This document shows, one piece after another, positions 9,456-18,025 of a DNA stretch of 18,025 nt; positions within the stretch are counted from its first letter, which is position 1, and every line of letters starts with the position of its first letter. The stretch is taken from NCBI RefSeq assembly GCF_002999335.1, contig NW_020312296.1:1-18025 (forward strand), written 5' to 3'. Made by a program: the position numbers and the translations under genes. This DNA is from Cyclospora cayetanensis (taxonomy: Eukaryota; Apicomplexa; Conoidasida; Eucoccidiorida; Eimeriidae). A model generated the notes under the pieces. That model made no database searches and was not told the DNA's origin. It saw nothing but the letters and a program-made list of their open reading frames with translations.

Positions 9456-11923
9456 CAAGAGAAATCCCTGAATCATCGCAACACTTTGAATTCAAAGCTC
9501 GAGCAGGCGATGCAGGAGGAGCCGAAACAGGTTCCTGTGAGCTAGGGTCGATTTTTACTGACCTTTTCGAGGTGGTCCTGCATCCGCTTCCTGCACTCGT
9601 ATCTCATAGTGCTGCTGCTAAAGCCCCCGATGGGGATGCGGTCACCACTGCCTAGCTGCCATGGTTTTAGCCGGATGACTGGCCGGACTTGCGTCTCTTG
9701 CACCCGGTGCTACCTAACATAGGAGTAGCAGCACCAACGGCAGGGGCCGAAGCAGAAGTAGCAGCAGCAACCTTACGGGGGACTGCATAAGAAAGGGGGG
9801 CAGTGGAGCGAAACGCCACGATGCAGTGGCAACTGAACTGAGGTGCGAATGCGACACTTGCAGAATCTGGCTTTTCAGTATCTGGAAGAATCGCAGCTGC
9901 AGCACCAGAAGATAAGAAATTTAATGCTTCTCGCGATAAAATGTACAGCAGTAGCACCGGCGAGAGCGGCATGAGTCGCAACTCTCGGAATGGAATTAAG
10001 AGGGAATCCACACAGCACTATCAATGACACAAATGCCTTGGCATGTTTAAGCAATACATCACCCCAATGCTCGCTCGCATGTACGCACACAGAGCCTGAA
10101 AGAAGCTTTACGGTAGCGCGGAAGTCTCACCTGAAGGTGGAATGTAGACTGCGCACAAAACTATAAATAGATTCAATGTCTCAGGGTTGCGCAGCAGAGC
10201 TCAGAGAGGGCGAGATGCAACGGCGCAGATGGGAAAACAGGGATGGCAGACGCCAATACAGCAGCACGACCACATGACAAATTTGCAATGAGTCAAGAAG
10301 CCTGATAGGTATCTTGAACGGCAGCTTGAGGCACTATGTATAGGAAATGAATGGGGACCTCATGAGCAGCAAGAGAGGTAGAAACGTATCACCACCAGAG
10401 TCATCGACATCCGCGAAAGAAGATACAGTCACAGCTCCACTTCGTTACTCTTTGCCCAAGGTTTGCAAATTTTTAGTGTGGTGCAGCGGCTGCGTATGTC
10501 TCCGAGCCAGCCGCTTCAGCACCGAAAGCAGCAGCAAGAGCAACAAAGCAGGGCAACTTTTGTGCTGTTACCAAATGCAGATATAGCATGCATTGTGGTA
10601 AACGCAGAAGCTACCAGCCTGGGCGTGGAGGCAGCAAGAGAAGCACAAGCTCTGGTGGCTATTTGTTGGTGGCCTCCTAGCAACACAGCTGACAAACTAA
10701 CGAAGACACCATGCAAAATAAGCAGATGTAGATACTTGTGGAGTGCCAAGCTGGTTGGACAGCACCGATTGGAGCAGCATAAACGGGAGAGGAGAGCGGC
10801 AGCTGCAAAAGCAGCTTAACGAGTGGGCACAAAAGTAGTCTACCACAACGAGGTGTAAAACGGGAAGGCAAGGAGAAAACAGTGCAATGTGGTGGGGGTT
10901 CTTTCGGCAAGAATGGATGTACTTGACGACTCCACTACAATCATACGCATGGGTGAGAGCTCGATCCGGGTAGCAATAGAGCTATTTTTGCAGCAAAACC
11001 GAGGCCATATGGCAGTCCCTCATTATCAGTCTACCCATCACCAAGACCGTTTTCGATACGGCTTGCATTCTAGCTTGTATCTTACTAGATCTTTCTCTCT
11101 AACAGAAGGCCAAATGTTTGTGGGTAGCGACAAAAGGCTTACATGCCTCTACGAAATATTGACGCACTCTACGCTTTTTTATATCCTCAAAGGTTACCAG
11201 AGTCAGGGCCATCCAAAAAAGCAGCAGCACAGGCCATACTGACCTCTGTAAGGGCCCACTAATAAAGGCACCCGGATGCTCGCATCTGCTTTAAGGACCC
11301 CAGACTATCAGCGATTACAATGTGGGCGCAAAAAGTTTGTATAGTCCTACCGACGAGGCTGAAGAGTTCAGATGTAGGCTATCCGAGCTTCCTTGCCTCA
11401 TTTGCCAAGAGAGTGAAGTCCAGGTGCTCGAGAAGCAAAGAAGAAGAGACGCTCCTGCAGAGACAAGGAACATTCGTGAGGCTGCAAGTGATAATACTCG
11501 TACCATAGGTGTCAATGAATCACTGGATGCATGCCTACCTCACTCAACGGCCATCGCGGCTGTTCGCTGACACTTTTGGTGCTCAGCGACGAATGCAGAA
11601 GCAATTTCAAAATGCCTTGACACTACATTTACATGTTACGTAGGTTTACAGTCACTGCTGCCACTGGTAATGAGTCGGGCACTGAGGAAAGTTCACATAC
11701 TCCAGTACATGCATGTGGAGTCATAGACGCATCAGAGACTCGCTCCGCTGGAGCTGGCGCTGCGGTTGATGGTACGTTGGCTAAAGTATTGACAACTAAA
11801 GTATTCAGTTTAGCGTATTTTCGTGCTTTTAAGCGTGTTTTAAGTGTGAAAGCTGACTGCAAGAGTCCTCTTGGCTACGGCAGCAGCTGTATATTTCATC
11901 CCAGGTTCCTACGGTGCCACTAA
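9443..11923 (+). pseudogene. Degraded or unresolved coding-like tract downstream of the Q-rich gene
   Basis: The frame that begins 9443 (TTG, different from the Q-rich ORF) runs open to 9653. The same frame is then interrupted at 9668, 9788, 9839, 10025, 10097, 10145, 10289, 10379, 10817, 10856 and 11240. That is 12 stops in about 600 codons, where random sequence would give nearly 30. The pieces between stops read like coccidian protein, for example KKFNASRDKMYSSSTGESG near 9914-9970, DRYLERQLEALCIGNEWG near 10304-10357, and an uninterrupted 145 codons at 10382-10816 with a Gln run. Coding character then moves to another frame at 11295-11570 and back at 11633-11923. The Q-rich gene's own frame also keeps Gln runs past its stop (9729-9776). 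No consistent set of GT-AG introns removes the stops. I favour decay of a once longer Q-rich gene; an unresolved multi-exon gene or low-complexity non-coding DNA remain possible. Confidence 0.35.
11295..11570 (+). CDS. Candidate exon or ORF fragment, 91 aa
   Basis: This is an open frame within the decayed tract. From a GTG at 11322 it reads KSLYSPTDEAEEFRCRLSEL, then CLICQ, then a charged stretch (EKQRRRDAPAETR) and a mixed C-terminus ending at TGA 11568. The composition, with many acids and bases and ordinary codons, looks more like real protein than its neighbours. There is no in-frame ATG near the start, so it would have to be an internal or terminal exon. An acceptor-like CCCCAG lies at 11298-11303. 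I recognise no domain; one CxxC pair alone is not evidence of a zinc site. Confidence 0.25.
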   Translation, partial: GPQTISDYNVGAKSLYSPTDEAEEFRCRLSELPCLICQESEVQVLEKQRRRDAPAETRNIREAASDNTRTIGVNESLDACLPHSTAIAAVR

Positions 11924-12384
11924 AACAGTGGGTAATTTTAATTGCTGGGAATTCACTTGGCAATTGCATGGCATCTAAATAGTCAGGTGTACGGCGCATT
12001 TAAGAGCCACAAGCTAGAAATGAGACAGGTAACATGCAAAGGCAGTCAGGACACATGGTTATTGCGCTGGCTTTCAAGCGGCCGCTAGAGCGTCATTACG
12101 GGACCCCCAACCAGCTTTACAGCGATGCCTCTTTCGCGCTTGACTGTCGCTAGATACTATCGGCAGTCGCCCCTATAAAATCTCCAGAATCAGGAGGATA
12201 GAGGAAGTCTCGTGCAGAGTGCCCCCTTCCTGGAGAGGTCCTAGTCACCAGTCACTATCAATGTAATACAAACGAGCGGTTAATACCATGTGCATGACCG
12301 CCCCTTCCTCTGCTTGCGTAGAGTCCGTTTGGGCAGGATTGCATTCTGTTGTCTCAGTGCAGGAGTGGCCTCTAGCTTTCTCGT
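11924..12384. other. Intergenic region between convergent transcription units
   Basis: No gene is seen. Coding to the left is on the plus strand and to the right on the minus strand, so this stretch should contain both 3' ends. TCTCCAG at 12180-12186 and CTGGAGA near 12230-12236 form a short, widely spaced inverted repeat of doubtful meaning. Confidence 0.45.
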
Positions 12385-15300
12385 CTAGATGAGCTTGTGG
12401 AGATCCCCGAAAATGTCAGCCGCCTTAAATAGTGTGTAAAAGGTATCCACACACTGCTGAACCACGAGAATATCCAAGCAGAAGCTCTCTCCAGCGGCAG
12501 CAACGGCCTTCGCGTCTTTGCTGCTACTGCAAACGCTTCCCGAGGCAGAAGCAGCCAATAATCGAGAGAGCGCTTTAGTGCTCTTCTCACTATTGGCCAT
12601 CTGTAGGACGTGCTGCGCTGCCTGCTGTTGCGCCCACTCTTGCTGCTCCTTCTCTGTACATCCCAAACCTAACAAGCTGCCCATCGCGCCACCATCGTCA
12701 GCAGACGCAACCACGGCTAAAGGATTTTCTTTTGAGGTTGCGGCCTGCGGTTGCTGCTGTTGTTGGGGCTTCTTTTTCTGTGCTTTGGGGGGTGCGCTAA
12801 AAGAATTCCAACGGAGGCCCATGCGACTGGGTGGGCAGGAAACTCTCCAAGGCTCCTCAAGCTCCTTCAATTGTTGCTGTTGCTGCTGCTGTAACAGCTG
12901 CCTCTGCTTCTGCTGTAGCTGCTGCTGTTTGAGCTGACGCACAGCCAAGACCACGGATGGGGCGGCCTTGAGAGCCACAGGTTTAGGATACATCGCGTTG
13001 TATCTTCCGACGATTTCCTGGATATTCAAAGGCGTTGGAGGCCCAAGGGAGGGTCGCAAAAGCGATAACCATTCTACAGGAGAGAGCACGGCGGTGGCCG
13101 TCCCAATAACTAAAGAGAGGGCGCTAGAGACCCAGTCAGCGGATAGAAGACACGGTAATGCTGCTTGCAGCTCTTCCACAGACACTAATCGGCTCAGTAG
13201 GTAATCCTGAGAACGCATAATAAGCACACAGCGCCATTTTACGCACAGTTAGAAACAAGTGCTCTACGAAAGCACGCGATTGCCTCTTCATGGAGGCAGC
13301 GTGCTTGTAGACAAGGTGGTAGCTCAAACAATGCAGCGACTTCGGTCTCTTTGCACTCTAATAAACAGCTCCACTAAGTAAGTATGCTTACAAACGCTCC
13401 GTTGACCTCACAACACCACGGTTTACCTGTGCCAAGTGCCAGCTTGGGACTAACGCTCTGCGACCGTGGATTGGGTTTGATTGCTCGGATATCGGAGCAG
13501 AATGCTGCTGCTGCAGGCGTCTGTTGGAGCTGCTTTGACGAATGACGGAGTGCCCTCGCCCACTGCTGTTCCTGATACTATGGCCAGCGCGGGAGTCGAG
13601 AGTTGCGTTATACACAGTTGGTTCCATCTCTCCAGCCTTTAGGAAGAGAGGGGATTCAGAAAGCAGCCTTTCTGCAGCGGTGGTTGCATCTGCTGAGGAG
13701 TGTTTTCCTGTTGCTGCTCCATCTTTCTGGCTAGGCTTCACCGCAGCAGCTGCCGCTGTGGAATAGCAGGAGGTGGGCACCTTGAATCCTGGGAACGCTA
13801 CGAAGATATCGAGCCCAAAAATCAAACAAAGCAGTAGGGCTGCCTGGCAGAGCAGCACAGCCTCCTCCTTCACCGTAAAGGACATCCCGTCGGTGTCATC
13901 CTTTGGGGTCCTTCTCGCAGCTGCCAAAGCATGACCTTCAGAGACGGGTTGACGGGGAGAGACAATGATAGGGACGCTCAGAGATCTGAAGAGCTGAGGG
14001 GACGCGAGGGGTCCACCTCCGTCCTTCGTGTTAGGCAACCGGCCGGGAGGTGGCAACCGGTCGTGCGGCAACTGAAACACACGTATCAGCAGCCAAGGAC
14101 TCTTGACTCTATAGTCCCAAGCCCAAACCTCAAAGCCTAATGTAGGGGACCCGATCAGGAAATCACGTGTAGACCTACTGGCCATTCAGGAAGGTTAAAA
14201 GGCAGATATTCGAAGGCGAGGACAAAGCCGCGCTTCGTAATACCCTGAGGCAAAACCTTTCGCGCTGCTAGCCGCTGTTTAGGGTGGGCTATCTGGTCTG
14301 CGAGCGCTAGTGCTAGGGCCGTTTCCTTCTTATCGGAGGCGTTCAGCTCCCCGGGCCACCAGTTCAACTGCTCCATTGCCCGGATAAAGTTGCCAAGGCT
14401 TATATAGTTTTCCAAAGAGTCACACTCGGCTGAATACCCAGAGGAGCTTTCTGCAGAGATGTCACGCCCGGAGAAGGCACAGCTGTGTGGAACTTCTGAT
14501 TGAAGGGGCTTGCTGGCGGTTTTCAGCTCCTCAAAAGTGCAACCCAAGTCCAGTGGAGAGGGCCTGAGCTTCTGCAAAGATATGGAAACAAGAAAAGTGA
14601 TGGTGTGAAATAATAAACATCCACAACATTGCAGGAATAGTACGCCTAGAGAAGAAGGGATATCGTTGGCGCTGAGGAATCAAGGACCACCAGCGTCAAG
14701 GTCCATAGTTCTACAGGCCATCTGCCCTTGTGACCCTGCTTCTTTTATGACTCGTGTGAATATTGCTACACATATTTTGCCCCTTTACGCACCCGCCCTG
14801 TTACTTACCTCTAGATGTTCCTTAACCCTTCGGAGTGCGTTCTGGATCCTCTTCTTTTCAAGCGCTCGCGCAACGTCAGGGGCCTCAGGGACCCCCAGGC
14901 GGTAACAGTGCTCAAACACCTGTCTAGGAATGGTAGAACTCAAGACCTGCTGTAGTAGCTGCACTTGCACTCTCACACCTGCACCGTTGACGTCGAGTAA
15001 GTTTGATTCCTGGGTGTGACAGCGCTGCAGGAGAGTTCCTCTCGATACGAAAATACCGCCAGGCAACACGGGGGCATCGCTGTCACCATTGTTGTGTTTA
15101 GAGGCAGCTTGCAAAGACTCGCGTTTATTCTCCTTTTTTATGTAGCCTGATGCCTCCGCCGTAGGCACGGGCATGGCATCGAGATCAATCCAACCATCGT
15201 GCCGTTTGCCCGTTATAGAACAGCTTTTAAGCTGAGATATATATTGCGAGAGCTGATCCGCACGCCTCTCAACCACTGCAGGATGGGGGGCTCCACATAT

Positions 15301-15498
15301 GCCATGAGGAAGCGGTACGAGCCGGGCGTGGAATGCTTGACTATTGTAGCTGCTGCTACTGATTCTGTTCAAGTCGGTCGTCTCGCAGGTGGCCACTTGG
15401 AGGGCCATTGACTGAGCCGAATTGAGTGCCTCTGCGTTCTCCAAGCATTTTATTGAAGGTTTTTGCAAGGAATACGGGCTTTGAGCCGTGGACTTCAT
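12385..15498 (-). CDS. Hypothetical single-pass membrane protein with Gln repeats, 849 aa
   Basis: I do not recognise a family. On the minus strand the exons are 15498-14809, 14571-14179, 14071-13427 and 13206-12385. Donors are GTAAGT, GTAGGT and GTAAAC; acceptors are TTGCAG, TTTCAG and TCTCAG. All three introns (237, 107 and 220 bp) are phase 0 and the joined frame is open throughout. The start is the ATG at 15498 (AACATGAAG), with an in-frame stop 13 codons upstream; further 5' exons cannot be excluded. Residues 1-361 are mostly polar, with a basic helical stretch near 215-230 (ALEKKRIQNALRRVKEHLE) and a Trp-containing segment around 300-361. Residues about 432-454 (AVLLCQAALLLCLIFGLDIF and following) form one hydrophobic span. 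A Ser/Ala/basic linker follows. The last exon has a hydrophobic, possibly helical start, Gln runs at about 667-689 and 724-728, and a hydrophobic helical-looking C-terminus (VVQQCVDTFYTLFKAADIF). There is no N-terminal signal peptide. Function is unknown. Confidence 0.8.
12871..12936 (-). repeat. CAG/CAA (poly-Gln) repeat in the last exon of the membrane protein gene
   Basis: Read on the minus strand this encodes Gln-rich sequence including a run of seven Gln, with Leu, Lys and Arg interruptions. A second, shorter run of five Gln lies near 12748-12766. The mix of CAG and CAA codons suggests an older repeat rather than a recent pure expansion. Confidence 0.75.
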
Positions 15499-16100
15499 GT
15501 TGATGATGGCCTGGCCTTTGTAGTTTGGCCCTTTTGACTATCGGGCAGCGGAAAACCGGGAACCCTGGTGCACGGGCACTGCTGCAGACGGTGCCTGGAG
15601 AGGGGCCTGGTGACAGAAAGAGACGAAGGAGGGCTTGATGAGAAGGAGCGAGGAGGGCCTGCTGGAGGCCACTGTAAGGAGTGTCTGCAGGGGAAGAAAG
15701 CCTCGCACGGAGACACGGGAAGCGGGTAGTACAGCCCACGATCGCTGCCAAAGTAGCTGAGGCACCGCTGGGATACTAGGATGGACTTCAGGCACAGCAG
15801 ACTCTGGCTTGTTGCCTACGTTGTGTAGGCAGTCGCTGAGGGGCAATATGGGGCAGCAAGGGGCCCAGTGTGTCGAAAGAAGGCACTGCTAATTTCAGGG
15901 TCCCCATACGAAGCCGTGGCCGGTGATGGCTAAAGCTCGTGAGATTTCTTAGGTTACACGGATAACGGAGCTAGGGTTCAGTGAGTGGACCCCTGCAGAT
16001 ACAGCAACGTGGAGGCGCGCGAGGGGCAAGCTGGGAGTCTCTCTTTCTGTCTGAGTCCCGCGAGGCTTCTCCGTTGCCCAGAAAGGCATAGAGGTGACAA
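15499..16100 (-). promoter_or_regulatory. Presumed 5' region of the minus-strand membrane protein gene
   Basis: The minus strand is pyrimidine-rich here and keeps overlapping frames open at once between about 15495 and 15846, none starting with ATG and none with a domain. This is best explained by low purine content, as in a 5' UTR or promoter, though an extra 5' coding exon cannot be excluded. No core promoter element is identifiable. Confidence 0.25.
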
Positions 16101-18025
16101 GCTGCGAAATATGTGGTACAACAAAAAATAACTGTGTGCAAAAAGGTGATTTCAAGAAGAATAGTGCATGTGTATGTCCCCATTCGCTGCATCACCGACG
16201 CGGCTCAGGGCCACACCCCATAATGGGCGGTGGTAGGGAAGGGTGCATCATACTAGAGGCGGGATGCCACCTGTTTCTGTGATCTGCCTCATCAAGGATA
16301 GAATTCAAAATAAAAAATTATTATTTTGATCTGCGATCTAAGAGCATGGGCAATGCTTTGTCCCGGACGTTGGCCTCACTGACCAGACCACCCTCCGACA
16401 GCGGCAGCTGCACCTGATAAGGCAAAAATCACTGATGCGCGGACGATGCCGCGGCCAGAAGGAAGCAGTTCTTCGCCGACATATCTAATGGGAGTGTGCT
16501 AAGAGTATTTTGCGTTCATACACACTAACTACTCATACTAAACCCATAAAGGCTGGGATCGAATCCCCTTCGTAGCGTTACTCGGGCGATTTCCCCTATG
16601 TGTCTCTCCCTTTGCCTCTGCCTCTCCTAAAGCGCCTTTAAGACCATACTGTGGTAGCCAATGGTCTGCCACACACACTACAATCTCTAAAGTTCTGGTA
16701 AGTTGAAGCCAGACTTGCACTCACACCTGGTGTCGTATTTTCTCTTTATTTCAGCACATGTCCACAGAGTCTAGACTTTCTGAGGTAGCTTTTGTACGCT
16801 TTCCTGCTAAAAAGAACAGGAGGATAGGGAGTTTTGCATGAACGAGCTTCTCGGTCCTATCCCCCACACGGCAGAATTTGTTTGTACAGCACAAGAGAGC
16901 GGCACCTTTATAACGGGCTCACCTACGCTTTTAAACTTTTCACTAGACTAGTTGTATTTATCCAGAAGCCATCAAAGAGCTTACTGACTGAATTGAGTGT
17001 TCGCGTAGCTCTTTTTGCACAATACTATTCGTACGATACCTAAGACGCAGTGTTGTTTGCGTGTGCGCTGGGTTCGACGTGTAATCGAGTAATGAATGAT
17101 CAGATTTCTTAAAGGGTGCAGTGGCACTTATCCTAGCTCTTCCTAATGTCACGCGCTCTGAGGGACACGGGCACTGGATGGTGGAAGTTCTTTCAGAACA
17201 CATTAAGTAACTTTTTATCAAAGCTGTGATAAGTCTGGGGTTAAGTGCCCCTATATAAACACTGTAGAACAAGCGTTACAGATGGTTATGCTGCATGGTT
17301 CGACGCAGCTGCTCCGCTCCTATCCTCTAGTCGTGAATCACAGGGGAATGTCAGCTTCCCCTACAGGCGTTGTCTGGTTTCGGTAAAATCCGCTAGGACT
17401 TCAGCGATTAGCTGTTCTTTGACAGTGATATGAGGGGTGAAAAAATAATGGAATTTTACGGTGGAACAATGCCTATCGGGGCTACAGAGGCCGGCCCGCA
17501 AGAAAAATGCAAACACTGTAGCTGCAGAGCTGGTTGAGGTCCATGATTTGTCTGCCAATAAAACATTAGTGCGCCAACGAGGTTGTGCTCGCCCTGCAAG
17601 TATGAGAAATTACGTGAGGATATCATCAGCCTGTTGAAGATCCAGCTCAATCTGTATCCCGCAGATAAGGAGAGACGACCGCTCCTTGGCAATGCTGATT
17701 TGTGGAAAGAGCACTTTATTGGTGGCTTTATCCGTGAGAAAAAAGTCTGTTGCCTGTAGGAGATACTACAGTTACAGCCTGTATACAAGCCCGCTTCATC
17801 GCCTTGAGTCAAAACAAGCACAGCAAGCTTGAAAGGATTGCGAAAGCTCAGACTGGGAAACCAGTATCTCAAAAAATATATGGAACCCTGATTCGCGAAA
17901 GCCACAAAATAGACAAACAGCTGCTGTGTCAATGGTGAATGTTTAGGTATACCGGAAGTATCACTTTAGCGAGTCGTAGGGTTGGCAAATACTCAGCAAT
18001 TAAACAATCAACCGGTGGGGGTCCA
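16101..18025. other. Right region without a confident gene
   Basis: I see no recognisable gene. The longest frame (17456-17932, minus, 158 codons) begins with TTG, has no early ATG, and reads like chance sequence. An AT-rich perfect 9-bp inverted repeat lies at 16305-16329. A TATA-like string (TATATAAA) near 17251 stands alone. A string resembling a tRNA T-loop near 16557-16566 has no flanking cloverleaf. Confidence 0.5.
16305..16329. repeat. AT-rich 9-bp inverted repeat
   Basis: TCAAAATAA at 16305-16313 and TTATTTTGA at 16321-16329 are exact complements around a 7-nt AT-rich spacer. It could form a hairpin, but in AT-rich sequence such repeats arise easily by chance. Confidence 0.45.

Noticed and set aside
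9453..9761. TAG read as glutamine, because several TAGs sit among Gln codons after the Q-rich ORF
   Set aside because: SCS-beta and the membrane protein gene both end at TAG where the protein should end, so TAG works as a stop here. CAG-to-TAG mutation in a decaying repeat is simpler.
12160..12240. 7-bp inverted repeat TCTCCAG/CTGGAGA as a terminator or element end
   Set aside because: It is short, widely spaced and has no associated element or target-site duplication.
12518..12937. Cys-rich plus-strand ORF resembling a secreted cysteine-rich protein
   Set aside because: Its Cys, Ser and Leu runs are just the TGC/CTG reading of the minus-strand poly-Gln exon. It starts at a non-coding position opposite a well-supported exon.
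16545..16600. tRNA-like GATCGAATCC string
   Set aside because: The T-arm does not form a five-pair stem on either strand, and no A-box, anticodon arm or acceptor stem is found around it.
17456..17932. 158-codon minus-strand ORF
   Set aside because: It begins with TTG, has no early ATG, contains no recognisable motif and lacks supporting splice signals.

Overview
The window looks like nuclear DNA of an apicomplexan, most likely an eimeriid coccidian (Eimeria or Cyclospora). The reasons are a mitochondrion-targeted succinyl-CoA synthetase beta subunit split by short spliceosomal introns, proteins loaded with CAG-encoded glutamine runs on the coding strand, roughly balanced base composition, and gene spacing of several kilobases. 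There is no bacterial operon layout, and I see no CRISPR array, rRNA, convincing tRNA or recognisable transposon. The genus assignment is inference.

Layout. 1-2955: no confident gene, only weak open frames and one perfect hairpin. 2956-3527: presumed upstream region of the first gene, with two GCATGC-type motifs. 3528-5736 (+): succinyl-CoA synthetase (succinate-CoA ligase) beta subunit in four exons, 453 residues; one intron is GC-AG and another has a non-consensus donor. 5737-8006: 3' flank and intergenic DNA. 8007-9455 (+): a two-exon gene for an unrecognised glutamine-rich protein of 394 residues. About 9443-11923 (+): a long tract that still looks coding in pieces but is broken by stops and frame changes, either a decayed extension of the Q-rich gene or an unresolved multi-exon gene. 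11924-12384: intergenic. 12385-15498 (-): a four-exon gene for an unrecognised 849-residue protein with one predicted membrane segment and glutamine runs; all its introns are phase 0 with good splice sites. 15499-18025: no supported gene.

Functionally only the first gene is identified: a TCA-cycle enzyme subunit acting in the mitochondrial matrix with the alpha subunit, which is not in this window. The other two genes are described from sequence features only. All exon models come from reading frames and splice signals by eye, without alignment or RNA evidence. No strong candidate for a new multi-gene system was seen; the most interesting items are the unusual SCS-beta introns, the uncharacterised membrane protein gene and the decayed Q-rich tract.
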